A stretch of 64,000 bases of DNA from Kutzneria buriramensis (GTDB lineage: Bacteria > Actinomycetota > Actinomycetes > Mycobacteriales > Pseudonocardiaceae). Where the stretch lies: positions 9,548,001 to 9,612,000 of the forward strand of contig NZ_CP144375.1 in the NCBI RefSeq assembly GCF_043575855.1, written 5' to 3'. The position numbers were made by a program, and so were the translations under genes. The notes under the pieces are model-generated. The model was not told the DNA's origin, made no database searches, and saw nothing but the letters and a program-made list of their open reading frames with translations. This document shows positions 33,653 to 42,095 of this stretch, piece after piece; positions within the stretch are counted from its first letter, which is position 1; every line of letters begins with the position of its first letter.

Positions 33653-35740
33653 TCAGGCGGGGGTGAGTTCCAGGACCAGGGCTTGGGCGGGGCCTAGGAG
33701 CGGGGCTTGGAGGCCGAAGGTGGCCAGGGTGGCGCCGGGGAGGGTGACGCCGGTGGCGACCCACGGGGTCTGCTGGGCGAAGCGGCTGGCGGCGGGAGCC
33801 AGCTCGGGGATGGCCCGTACGGTGTAGCGGCGCGCGGGGTCCAGGCCGGGGAAGCGCAGGCGGGCGGGCACCGCGTCGGGGGAGGTTTCCAGCCGGGCGT
33901 AACAGAAAACGGCGTGCCCGTCGCCGACGACGCCGTGCAGCAGGGAGCCGTGATCGGTGTGATCGGCCCGTACGGTCACGCCCCCGTGCAGCAGCGGCCG
34001 CAGCCGCTTGTACACGGCGATCCACCCGGTGAGCTGGGCCAGTTCCTCGGCGGACAGGCCGGTGAGGTCCCACTCCAGCCCGGCGTGGTCGAACAGGGCC
34101 GTGGCGCAGCGGAACGGCAGCTCGGTGACGCGCCCGGTGGTGTGCGCCTCCGGCGGCCCGACGTGGCTGCCGATCAGCTCCGGCGGCACGAGCAGGCCCA
34201 TCCAGCGCTGGATCCGTTGCCGCTCAACGGCATCGTTGGTGTCGGACGCCCACACGCGGTCGGTGTGCCCGAGAATGCCGAGATCCACTCGGGCGCCGCC
34301 GGAGGAGCAGGACTCGATCTCCAGCGCCGGATGCCGTGACCGCAGCGCGTCGAGCAGCCGGTACACCGCCGCGGTCTGACCGTGCACGCCCGGCACGGCC
34401 TCCATCAGGTCCCGGTTGTGATCCCACTTGATGTAGTCGATCCGGTACTCGGCGACGAGGGAGTCCAGGCGCTCCAACAGATAGTCGAACACCTCGGGCT
34501 TGGCCAGGTTCAGCACCTGCTGCTGCCGCCACGGCCGCGCGAGCCGGTCACCGGCGACCAGCAGCCAGTCGGGGTGCGCCCGGGCCAGCTCCGAGTCGGG
34601 GTTGACCATCTCGGGCTCGAACCACAGCCCGAACTGCATTCCCTTGTCCCGCACGTAATCCACCAGCGGCTTGAGCCCGTCCGGCCACACCTGGGTGTCC
34701 ACGTACCAGTCGCCGAGCCCGGCGCTGTCGTCCCGCCGGCCGAGGAACCAGCCGTCGTCCAGCACGAACCGTTCGACGCCGATCTCCGCGGCCCGGTCGG
34801 CCAGCGCCTTGAGCCGGTCCAGGTCGTGGTTGAAGTAGACGGCTTCCCACGTGTTGAGCACGACCGGCCGCGGCGTGGACGGATGCGAGTCGCGGGCCCG
34901 CATCCACGCGTGCAGGCGGTCGCTCAGTCCGTCCAGACCCCGGTCGGACCACACGAACAACGCCCACGGCGTCGCGTACGACTCGCCGGGGCCGAGGCGG
35001 ATCTCGCCCGGGGCAAGGATTTCCGCCGAGCCGAGCACGCTGACGCCTTCGGCCAGCCGCTCGGCGAAGTGCTCGTGGTTGCCGCTCCACGCGAGGTGCA
35101 CGCCCCACACCTCGCCGTGCCGGAACCCGAAGCCGTCGGTGCCGGCGACGAGCAGCCCGGTCGCGTCGTGACCGGTGCGGCCGCGGCGGCTCTCGCGCGC
35201 CCGCAGGCCGTGCAGGAACGGGCTGCGCTGTGGCGACCGCTCCCGGCACCACCGCCCGGTGAGGTCCAGCAGCTCCGACGCGTGCGTGGGCACCGGCAGC
35301 AGCAGCCGCAGGGCGTCCACCGTCCACGTGTCGGCGCCGGTGTTGACGATCTCGTGCCGGACCCGCAGCACGCCCTGCGGGTCGAGGTGCAGCTCGACGT
35401 GGAATTCCACGCCGGCAAGGGAATCGGCCGCGGTGAAGGTGACCGAGTTGCCGTCCACGGCGACCGGCGCGATCAACTCCGGCCGCACGTGCTGGTACGA
35501 GCCCTCGCGGTGGCCGGCCGTGCCGGGGCGGCCGAGCCAACCCTCCTGTTCGGACGGCAGCACGGTGAGCCGGATCGGCGTGTCGACGGAGCTCGGCGCC
35601 ACGCCGGGCGTCGAGGCGAGAACCAACGCGTCGTCCACGGGACCGAGGTCGGCGCCCCAGTGCAGCACGCGGGGCAGGCCCGGGCCGGTTTCCAGGACCA
35701 GGCCCACCCCGTTCGCCGCGAGGCTGATCAGCTCACTCAT
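33653..35740 (-). CDS. Alpha-galactosidase, glycoside hydrolase family 36
   Basis: A 695-residue cytoplasmic retaining alpha-galactosidase; no signal peptide. The N-terminal beta-supersandwich covers about residues 1-285. The TIM barrel follows, with VLNTWEAVYFNHD, FVLDDGWFLGRRDD, YIKWDHNRD with the nucleophile D440, and VWASDTNDA (497-504) carrying the acid/base aspartate. CSSGGARVDLG is a further GH36 hallmark. The C-terminal beta domain ends the chain. ATG 35740 follows a 35-bp gap after the leftward methyltransferase gene, so read-through is possible. A TGAAAAGGTT motif shared with the DUF1080 gene lies just before the start and suggests sugar control. It would release galactose from raffinose-type oligosaccharides or galactomannan fragments. 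Confidence 0.95.
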   Translation of the reverse strand: MSELISLAANGVGLVLETGPGLPRVLHWGADLGPVDDALVLASTPGVAPSSVDTPIRLTVLPSEQEGWLGRPGTAGHREGSYQHVRPELIAPVAVDGNSVTFTAADSLAGVEFHVELHLDPQGVLRVRHEIVNTGADTWTVDALRLLLPVPTHASELLDLTGRWCRERSPQRSPFLHGLRARESRRGRTGHDATGLLVAGTDGFGFRHGEVWGVHLAWSGNHEHFAERLAEGVSVLGSAEILAPGEIRLGPGESYATPWALFVWSDRGLDGLSDRLHAWMRARDSHPSTPRPVVLNTWEAVYFNHDLDRLKALADRAAEIGVERFVLDDGWFLGRRDDSAGLGDWYVDTQVWPDGLKPLVDYVRDKGMQFGLWFEPEMVNPDSELARAHPDWLLVAGDRLARPWRQQQVLNLAKPEVFDYLLERLDSLVAEYRIDYIKWDHNRDLMEAVPGVHGQTAAVYRLLDALRSRHPALEIESCSSGGARVDLGILGHTDRVWASDTNDAVERQRIQRWMGLLVPPELIGSHVGPPEAHTTGRVTELPFRCATALFDHAGLEWDLTGLSAEELAQLTGWIAVYKRLRPLLHGGVTVRADHTDHGSLLHGVVGDGHAVFCYARLETSPDAVPARLRFPGLDPARRYTVRAIPELAPAASRFAQQTPWVATGVTLPGATLATFGLQAPLLGPAQALVLELTPA

Positions 35741-35761
35741 GGCCGCAACCTAAGCGAGGCC

Positions 35762-35776
35762 GAGAACCTTTTCAAC
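35762..35776 (-). promoter_or_regulatory. Shared TGAAAAGGTT motif upstream of the alpha-galactosidase gene
   Basis: AACCTTTTCA at 35765-35774 (minus-strand TGAAAAGGTT) is identical over 10 bp to the motif before the DUF1080 gene. It lies 25 bp before the ATG and touches the stop of the methyltransferase gene. A common sugar-responsive repressor is inferred. Confidence 0.4.
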
Positions 35777-36546
35777 TAGCGGACGGCGACCAGCACCCGA
35801 TCGTCACCGGACTGCCATACGAAGCCCACCTCGCGGAACCCGGCGGCCCGCAACAAATCGACGTGGGCGTCGAGGCCGAGACCGACGCCGTGGTCGTCGG
35901 CCGGCACCGCCCGCTCGCGGCGCTGGGCGAGGAGTCCGGCAAACGTTTCCTCCGCCTCGACGGCGGCCCACCACTGCTGCCAGTTCTCGTTGGCGGTCAC
36001 GCCGACCCGGGCCTCCCGCTCGCGCCGCACCATCTTCTGGAGCTCCGCCAGCCGGGGCTGCGACTCGATGAAGTGATCACCGTCGACCAGCACGCCGCCG
36101 GGCTCGATCAGCTCGAACAGGTCCCGGTAGAGCCGGCTCAGGCCCTCCTCGGGCAGCCAGTGCAGCGCGGTGGTGGACACGGCCGCCTGCACCGGGCCGG
36201 TGAGCTCCAGCGCGTCCGCCCAGCCGGGCACGCCCAGCCGCGACTCGACGTACCGCACGTTCGGCGGCGTCGTGGCGCGGGCGAAGGCCAGCAGCAGGGG
36301 ATCGGTGTCGATTCCCACCAGCTGGGCGCTCGGCAGCCGGCCCGCCAGCCGGCCGGCCAGCGAGCCGGGGCCGCAGCCCAGGTCGAGCACGGTGGGCGAC
36401 GGGTGCTCGCCGAGCGTGTCCGCGAGGATGTCGCCGATAACTGTGAACCGCAGCTCACGGTCGGCGATGTAGTGCTCCTGCTGCGCGTCCCAGCGGCGCA
36501 GCCACTCGGCCGCGACGGCCGGATCGACGATGTCGGTGCTGGTCAT
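35776..36546 (-). CDS. SAM-dependent class I methyltransferase
   Basis: A 256-residue methyltransferase. Motif I is VLDLGCGPGSLAGRLA (about residues 54-69), motif II LVGIDTDPLLLAFA, and the post-motif region VSTTALHWLPEEGLSRLYRDLFELIEPGGVLV is typical of small-molecule methyltransferases. ATG 36546 has GGGGAGGG just upstream, which decides this start over the longer frame from 36588. It is divergent from the ABC transporter operon, and a Nur-like palindrome lies 26 bp before its start. The substrate is unknown. Confidence 0.88.
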   Translation of the reverse strand: MTSTDIVDPAVAAEWLRRWDAQQEHYIADRELRFTVIGDILADTLGEHPSPTVLDLGCGPGSLAGRLAGRLPSAQLVGIDTDPLLLAFARATTPPNVRYVESRLGVPGWADALELTGPVQAAVSTTALHWLPEEGLSRLYRDLFELIEPGGVLVDGDHFIESQPRLAELQKMVRREREARVGVTANENWQQWWAAVEAEETFAGLLAQRRERAVPADDHGVGLGLDAHVDLLRAAGFREVGFVWQSGDDRVLVAVR

Positions 36547-36571
36547 GTGCCCTCCCCGTTCGATGCTCCTG

Positions 36572-36588
36572 TTGCAACTTAATGGCAA
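36572..36588. promoter_or_regulatory. Nur-like palindrome (TTGCAA-N5-TGGCAA)
   Basis: TTGCAA (36572) and TGGCAA (36583) are spaced by five bases, one mismatch from the Streptomyces Nur box tTGCaa-N5-ttGCAA recognised by the nickel-responsive Fur-family repressor. It lies in the divergent region between a methyltransferase gene and a peptide/nickel-type ABC transporter. A TAGGGT at 36641 may be the -10 element of the transporter operon. Confidence 0.4.
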
Positions 36589-36692
36589 TAAGCGCGGATC
36601 TCAAGGGGTGGACGGCCGATCGACGGGTGTCCGCGGCGGTTAGGGTCTGCGACCATCCGTTCACTGTCCGAGTTCGAGGTGGGGGAACACCG

Positions 36693-38393
36693 ATGACCTG
36701 GCGAGGATCGTCTCTGCTCGTGGCCGGGCTGCTACTGGCCGGCACCCTGACCGCCTGCGGCGGCGGCGCCCAGAGCGCCAGCACCGCGTTCGACGCGAAC
36801 AACTGCCAGGGCGGCACGCTGGATGTCCTCAACCAGGACGACGCCGCCTCGCACCTGGACCCGGCGCGGCTCTACACCTCCGGCGGCGGCAACATCCCGT
36901 CCCTGCTGTTCCGGACGCTGACGACCAGGACCCGCAAGGCCGGCGCGGACGGCGCGAAGGTCGCCCCGGACCTGGCCACCGACACCGGCGAGCCCAACGC
37001 CGACGCCACGGTGTGGACATATCACCTGCGGGACGGCCTGAAGTTCGAGGACGGCACGGCGATCACCGCGCAGGACGTGAAGTACGGCATCGAGCGCGGC
37101 TTCGCGGCCGAGCTGCCCGGCGGCGCGCCCTACCTGCACGACTGGCTCGTCGGCGCGCAGAACTACCCGGGGCCCTACAAGGATCCGAACGGCATCGCCG
37201 CGATCGAGACCCCCGACGCCAAGACCATCGTCTTCCACCTCAACTCGCCGCACGGCGACTTCCCCTACCTGGCCACGGCGACGCAGTTCGCGCCGGTGCC
37301 CAAGGCCCAGGACAAGGGCGCCGACTACGAGAAGCACCCGATCTCCAGTGGCCCGTACAAGATCGAGTCGTACGACAAGGGCAAGAGCATGGTGTTGGTG
37401 CGCAACACCAACTGGTCGCGCGCGGTGGACCCGAACCGGCTGGCCTGCCCGGACCGCATCGAGGCGACCTACGGCCTGGACCCGGCGGTGATCAACCAGC
37501 GGCTGACCACCGGCACCGGCAAGGACGGCGACGCGGTCACCACCGACACCGACCTCGGCCCGTCGGAGCTGGCCCAGCTGGACAACAACCCGGACCTGGC
37601 CAAGCGGGTGGCCAAGGGCGGCTTCCCGTACACGTACTACATCGCCTTCGACAACACCAAGGCCCCGTTCAACGACATCCGGGTGCGGCAGGCGCTGAGC
37701 TACGCCATCGACCGCACGTCGGTGGTCAACGCGGCCGGCGGCAGCTCGCTGGCCTACCCGGCGACGACGTTCCTGCCCGACAACAAGAACATGGGCTACC
37801 AGGCGTTCGACTTCTTCCCGGCCGGCAAGAACGGCGACCCCGCCAAGGCCAAGCAGCTGCTGGCCGAGGCCGGTTTCTCGAACGGCATCACCATCACGCT
37901 GGCCCACCGCAGCGCCGACTTCAACCAGGACGGGCCGAAGGTGGCCACGGCGGTGCAGGACGCGTTCCAGAAGGCCGGCATCACCGTGAAGCTCCAGAGC
38001 ATCGACAGCGACAGCTACACCACCACGGTCAGCAACCCGGCGACCCAGCCGCAGGCGTCGGTGGAGGGCTGGGGCGCGGACTGGCCGTCCGGCGGCCCGT
38101 TCATCATCCCGATCTTCGACGGCCGGCAGTACCTGGCCGGCGGCGGCAACTTCAACACCGCGCACTTCAACGATCCCAAGGTGAACGCGGACATCGACGC
38201 GATCAACAAGATCACCGACCCGGACCAGGCCGCGCAGCGCTGGGGCCAGGTGGACAGCGAGATCATGAAGCAGGCGCCGCTGGTGCCGCTGTTCCACACC
38301 ACCCAGCTGCGGCTGTACGGCAAGAACGTGAAGAACGCCTTCGTCAGCGACTGGACCGGCGTGTACGACCTGTCCCAGGTGTCCGTGAAGTGA
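36693..38393 (+). CDS. ABC transporter solute-binding lipoprotein, peptide/nickel family (SBP_bac_5)
   Basis: A 566-residue lipoprotein that delivers substrate to the permeases encoded next. ATG 36693 has GGTGGGGG upstream. The signal peptide ends in the lipobox LTAC with Cys acylation expected at about residue 22. Family motifs are HLDPARLYTSGGGNIPSLLF, WTYHLRDGLKFEDGTAITAQDVKYGIER, SSGPYKIESYDKGKSM, NDIRVRQALSYAIDR and the C-terminal KQAPLVPLFHTTQ. The stop overlaps the next start (GTGA). The family takes up oligopeptides, nickel complexes or opines. The Nur-like site upstream makes nickel an option, but the substrate is not proven. Confidence 0.92.
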   Translation: MTWRGSSLLVAGLLLAGTLTACGGGAQSASTAFDANNCQGGTLDVLNQDDAASHLDPARLYTSGGGNIPSLLFRTLTTRTRKAGADGAKVAPDLATDTGEPNADATVWTYHLRDGLKFEDGTAITAQDVKYGIERGFAAELPGGAPYLHDWLVGAQNYPGPYKDPNGIAAIETPDAKTIVFHLNSPHGDFPYLATATQFAPVPKAQDKGADYEKHPISSGPYKIESYDKGKSMVLVRNTNWSRAVDPNRLACPDRIEATYGLDPAVINQRLTTGTGKDGDAVTTDTDLGPSELAQLDNNPDLAKRVAKGGFPYTYYIAFDNTKAPFNDIRVRQALSYAIDRTSVVNAAGGSSLAYPATTFLPDNKNMGYQAFDFFPAGKNGDPAKAKQLLAEAGFSNGITITLAHRSADFNQDGPKVATAVQDAFQKAGITVKLQSIDSDSYTTTVSNPATQPQASVEGWGADWPSGGPFIIPIFDGRQYLAGGGNFNTAHFNDPKVNADIDAINKITDPDQAAQRWGQVDSEIMKQAPLVPLFHTTQLRLYGKNVKNAFVSDWTGVYDLSQVSVK

Positions 38394-39322
38394 CCGCCCC
38401 GTCCGAGGCGAGACCCGGCTTCCGGGTCTTCGCCGGCCGGTTCCGCACCGACCGCGCCGCCGTGTTCGGCGCGGTCGTGGCGGGCCTGCTGGTGCTGCTG
38501 GCGGTGTTCGCCCCCGTGCTGACCGCGATCGAGGGCCAGGACATCGCCTCGTTCCACAGCGACCTGGTCGACTCGGCGCGCGGCGGCGTGCCGCTCGGGC
38601 CGCTGGGCGGGATCAGCGGCCAGCACTGGCTCGGCGTGGAGCCGCAGACCGGCCGCGATCTGTTCGCCCGCATCGCCCAGGGTGCGCAGATCTCGTTGCT
38701 GGTGGCCGTGTGCGCGACGGTGGTGCAGGTGTTCCTCGGCGTGACCGTGGGTCTGGCCGCCGGGTTGGGCAGCAAGCTGGTGGACACCGTGCTGACCCGG
38801 CTCGCCGACATCGCGCTGGCGTTCCCGGTCATCATCTTCTCGCTGGCGCTGCTGACCATCGTGCCGGACGCCTTCCCCCGGCCGCTGCTGCTGGCGCTGG
38901 TGATCGGCGTGCTCGGCTGGGGCGGCACGGCCCGCATCAGCAGGGCGCAGACGTTGTCCCTGCGCACCAGGGACTTCGTCGCCGCGGCCCGGCTGTCCGG
39001 CGCGGGCGGGTTCCGCATCGCACGCCGGGAGATCCTGCCCGGGCTGGCCGCGCCGGTGATCACCTATGCGGCGTTGCTGCTGCCCACCAACGTGATCACC
39101 GAGGCGGCGCTGTCCTTCGTCGGCGTCGGCGTGCGGCCACCGACCTCGTCGTGGGGGCAGATGCTGTCCACGGCGACGACGTGGTTTCGCAGCGACGTGA
39201 TGTACGTGCTGATCCCCGCGGTCATGGTGTTCCTCACCGTGCTCTCGTTCACGCTGGTGGGCGAGGGTGTGCGGGTGGCGCTCGACCCGCGGACCACGCG
39301 CCTGACCAGGAAGGCGGGCTGA
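38390..39322 (+). CDS. ABC transporter permease, DppC/OppC type
   Basis: A 310-residue inner-membrane permease with an N-terminal OppC-type span (AAVFGAVVAGLLVLLAVFAPVL), a loop with HWLGVEPQTGRDLFARIAQGAQ, and the BPD-transport domain with five further spans. The ATPase-contact loop reads AAARLSGAGGFRIARREILPG (EAA motif). The GTG start overlaps the receptor gene stop. It precedes the DppB-type permease gene, the reverse of the usual dppB-dppC order. Confidence 0.92.
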   Translation: MTAPSEARPGFRVFAGRFRTDRAAVFGAVVAGLLVLLAVFAPVLTAIEGQDIASFHSDLVDSARGGVPLGPLGGISGQHWLGVEPQTGRDLFARIAQGAQISLLVAVCATVVQVFLGVTVGLAAGLGSKLVDTVLTRLADIALAFPVIIFSLALLTIVPDAFPRPLLLALVIGVLGWGGTARISRAQTLSLRTRDFVAAARLSGAGGFRIARREILPGLAAPVITYAALLLPTNVITEAALSFVGVGVRPPTSSWGQMLSTATTWFRSDVMYVLIPAVMVFLTVLSFTLVGEGVRVALDPRTTRLTRKAG

Positions 39323-39323
39323 G

Positions 39324-40316
39324 GTGCTCGGCTACGCGGTGCGCCGGGTCAGCGGCGCGGTGGCGGTGCTGCTGATCATGTCGGCGGTGGTGTACGTGCT
39401 GTTCTTCCTGATGCCGGCCAATCCGGCGCAGCTGGTGTGCGGGATCAAGGCGTGCACGCCCGACCGGCTGGCGCTGATCTCGCACAGCCTGGGCCTGGAC
39501 GAGCCGCTCTACCTCCAGTACTGGCACTTCCTGGTCGGGCTGTTCGCCGGCCGGGACTACAGCACCGGACCGTCCATCGTGCACTGTGCGGCGCCGTGCC
39601 TGGGCTATTCCTTCCAGTACACCGAGCCGGTGCTCCAGATCATCGGCGAGCGGCTGCCGGTGTCCGGCTCGCTGGTGATCGGCGCCGCGATTCTGTGGCT
39701 GTCGCTGGGCATCGGCATCGGCGTGCTGTCGGCGCTGCGCCGCGGCCGGTGGCTGGACCACGTGGTGAACGCGATCGTGCTCGGCGGGCTGGCCGTGCCG
39801 ATCTTCATCACCGGCCTGATGGCGCTGATGATCGTCTGCGTCTGGTTGCAGTGGATGCCGTTCCCGACCTGGGTCCCGTTCGACGAGGATCCCGTGCTGT
39901 GGGCGCAGAACCTGGTCCTGCCGTGGATCGTGCTGGCGCTGACCACCATGCCGGTCTACGTCCGGATGTCCCGCGCCGGCATGCTGGAGACCCTGGCCGA
40001 GGACCACATCCGCACCGCCCGGGCGTACGGGCTGCCCGAGCGGCAGGTGATCGGCCGGCACGCGCTGCGCGGCGCGTTGAGCCCGCTGATCACGTTGGCG
40101 GCGCTGGACATCGCCGGCATCCTCACCTCCTCGGTGCTCACCGAAACCGTGTTCGGCCTGCCCGGCCTCGGCCAGATGACCGTGCAGGCGGTGCGCAACG
40201 TCGACCTGCCCGTCGTGGTCGGGCTGGTGCTGCTGATCGGGTTCGTCATCGTGGTGTGCAACACGATCGCCGACCTGCTCTACGCGGCGGTCGACAAGAG
40301 GGTGAGCGTGCAGTGA
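39324..40316 (+). CDS. ABC transporter permease, DppB/OppB type
   Basis: A 330-residue permease with six spans, beginning MLGYAVRRVSGAVAVLLIMS. The DppB signature includes LGLDEPLYLQYWHFLVGLFAGRDYS and the EAA loop TARAYGLPERQVIGRHALRGAL. A periplasmic loop with CGIKAC and HCAAPCLG adds four cysteines not common in this family, possibly disulfide-bonded. GTG 39324 starts 2 bp after the previous stop. Its own stop overlaps the GTG of a tiny ORF, the first of two links before the ATPase gene. Confidence 0.92.
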   Translation: MLGYAVRRVSGAVAVLLIMSAVVYVLFFLMPANPAQLVCGIKACTPDRLALISHSLGLDEPLYLQYWHFLVGLFAGRDYSTGPSIVHCAAPCLGYSFQYTEPVLQIIGERLPVSGSLVIGAAILWLSLGIGIGVLSALRRGRWLDHVVNAIVLGGLAVPIFITGLMALMIVCVWLQWMPFPTWVPFDEDPVLWAQNLVLPWIVLALTTMPVYVRMSRAGMLETLAEDHIRTARAYGLPERQVIGRHALRGALSPLITLAALDIAGILTSSVLTETVFGLPGLGQMTVQAVRNVDLPVVVGLVLLIGFVIVVCNTIADLLYAAVDKRVSVQ

Positions 40317-40393
40317 GCGAGCTTGTGAGCGAACCATTCAATGCTGAGCGTCCGCGAACGCGGACACCGGGCGCTGGCGAGGTGCCGCAGTGA
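40313..40393 (+). CDS. Mini-ORF 1 between permease and ATPase genes
   Basis: A 26-codon ORF starting GTG within the overlapping GTGA of the permease stop and ending in a TGA that overlaps the GTG of mini-ORF 2. The peptide begins VSELVSEPFNAERPRTRT. It is the first copy of a 77-bp direct repeat. Whether the peptide matters or only the act of translation, carrying ribosomes on to the ATPase start, is unknown. Confidence 0.45.
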   Translation: MSELVSEPFNAERPRTRTPGAGEVPQ

Positions 40394-40466
40394 GCGAGCT
40401 TGTGAGCGAACCATTCAACGCTGAGCGTCCGCGAACGCGGACACCGAGCGCTAGCGAGGTGCCGCA
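40313..40466 (+). repeat. 77-bp tandem duplication with internal hairpin
   Basis: Two direct copies, 40313-40389 and 40390-40466, differ at three bases. Each starts GTGAGCGAGCTTGTGAGCGA and holds a perfect 7-bp hairpin, GTCCGCG-AA-CGCGGAC. The ATPase gene begins with the same GTGAGCGA. The element looks like a small mobile or duplicating sequence that preserves coupling between the genes it splits. Confidence 0.9.
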
Positions 40467-40470
40467 GTGA
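40390..40470 (+). CDS. Mini-ORF 2 between permease and ATPase genes
   Basis: The second 26-codon copy, differing from mini-ORF 1 by one silent change and two Gly-to-Ser changes. Its TGA (40468-40470) overlaps the GTG start of the ATPase gene at 40467. Thus permease, mini-ORF 1, mini-ORF 2 and ATPase are chained by three successive 4-bp GTGA overlaps. Confidence 0.45.
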   Translation: MSELVSEPFNAERPRTRTPSASEVPQ

Positions 40471-42095
40471 GCGAATCCGTTGTGTCGGTGCGGGATCTGG
40501 TCATCGACTTCCACACCGAGGGCGACACCGTCCGCGCCGTCGACGGGTTGTCGTTCGACCTGGCGGCCGGGCGGGCGCTCGGCATCGTGGGGGAGTCGGG
40601 TTCCGGCAAGAGCGCGACCGCGTTGTCCCTGCTGGGTCTGCACCGCGGCGGTAACGCGGACGTGACCGGCTCGATCGACGTGCTCGGCACGGATGTCCTT
40701 GCGGCGTCGAACGAACAGGTGCGGCAGCTGCGGGGCAACCGGATCGCCATGGTGTTCCAGGACCCGCTGTCCGCTCTGGACCCGTTCTTCAAGGTGGGCG
40801 ACCAGATCGTCGAGGCCTACCGCGCGCACAACAAGGTCGACCGCCGCGCCGCGCGCAAGCGGGCGATCGAGGTGCTGGACCGGGTCGGCATCCCCGACGC
40901 CGCACGGCGGGTCGACGCCTATCCGCACGAGTTCTCCGGCGGCATGCGGCAGCGGGCCCTGATCGCGATGGCCCTGGCGCTGTCGCCGGAGGTCCTGGTC
41001 GCCGACGAGCCGACAACCGCGCTGGACGTGACCGTGCAGGCCCAGATCCTGGACCTGATCCACGACCTGCGGGCCGAGACCGGGATGGCGCTGATCCTGG
41101 TCACGCACGACCTCGCGGTGGCCGCCGGCAACGTCGACGACGTGCTGGTCATGCAGCGCGGCAAGGCGGTCGAGCACGGGCCGGCGGCCGACGTGCTCGG
41201 CGCGCCGAGCGCGGTCTACACGCGCGAGCTGGTGGCGGCCGTTCCCCGGCTGGAGCAGCCGCGGGAGTCGAAGGTCGTCGGCGGTGAGCCGCTGGTGCGG
41301 GTCGATGACGTGCACCAGGTCTTCACGGTCGGCTCCTTCCTGAACCGGACCAAGGTGCACGCCGTCGAGGGCGTCACGCTGGACGTGCTGCGCGGCGAGG
41401 CGCTGGGGATCGTCGGCGAGAGCGGCAGCGGCAAGACCACCCTGGCGCGCATGATCGTCAGACTGCTGCGGCCCACCTCCGGACGGATCCGGTTCGACGG
41501 CCGGGATCTGGCCGACGACCGGGCGCTCCGAGAGGTCCGGCGCGAGCTCCAGATGGTGTTCCAGGACCCGGTGTCGTCGCTGAACCCGCGCCGCACCATC
41601 GGCGAGAGCATCGCCGACCCGCTGCGCGTGCAGGGCGAGGACGCGTCCCGGCAGCGGGTCCGCGAGCTGCTCGCGCTCGTGGGGCTGGATCCGGACCGCA
41701 TCGACCGGTATCCGCACGAGTTCTCCGGCGGTCAGCGGCAGCGCATCGGCATCGCGCGGGCCATCGGGCTGCGGCCGCGGCTGCTGGTCTGTGACGAGCC
41801 GGTGTCCGCGCTGGACGTGTCGACCCAGGCCCAGATCATCCGTTTGCTAGCCTCCCTGCGTTCCGAGTTCGACCTCACGCTGATCTTCGTCGCCCACGAC
41901 CTGGCCGTGGTGCGGCAGGTCAGCGACCGGGTCGCCGTGATGAGCAAGGGGGCCGTGGTGGAGCTCGGCGAGACGGACGCGCTGTACGACAATCCCACGC
42001 ACCCGTACACGAAGTCGCTGCTCGCGGCGGTGCCGGTGCTCGACCCCGAGCTGGCGCGGCAGCGTCGGCTGGAGCGCGGGCTGCTGACCCCGTGA
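40467..42095 (+). CDS. ABC transporter ATPase, fused DppD-DppF type
   Basis: A 542-residue protein with two complete nucleotide-binding domains. The first has Walker A GESGSGKS (residues 42-49), signature FSGGMRQRAL and Walker B VLVADEPTTALD. The second has GESGSGKT at about 314, FSGGQRQRIGIARA and LLVCDEPVSALD. Each is followed by the C-terminal oligopeptide-transporter extension (TKSLLAAVPVLDP in the second). It powers the two permeases upstream. The fused arrangement replaces separate D and F subunits and is common in actinobacteria. The stop overlaps the next gene (GTGA). Confidence 0.93.
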   Translation: MSESVVSVRDLVIDFHTEGDTVRAVDGLSFDLAAGRALGIVGESGSGKSATALSLLGLHRGGNADVTGSIDVLGTDVLAASNEQVRQLRGNRIAMVFQDPLSALDPFFKVGDQIVEAYRAHNKVDRRAARKRAIEVLDRVGIPDAARRVDAYPHEFSGGMRQRALIAMALALSPEVLVADEPTTALDVTVQAQILDLIHDLRAETGMALILVTHDLAVAAGNVDDVLVMQRGKAVEHGPAADVLGAPSAVYTRELVAAVPRLEQPRESKVVGGEPLVRVDDVHQVFTVGSFLNRTKVHAVEGVTLDVLRGEALGIVGESGSGKTTLARMIVRLLRPTSGRIRFDGRDLADDRALREVRRELQMVFQDPVSSLNPRRTIGESIADPLRVQGEDASRQRVRELLALVGLDPDRIDRYPHEFSGGQRQRIGIARAIGLRPRLLVCDEPVSALDVSTQAQIIRLLASLRSEFDLTLIFVAHDLAVVRQVSDRVAVMSKGAVVELGETDALYDNPTHPYTKSLLAAVPVLDPELARQRRLERGLLTP

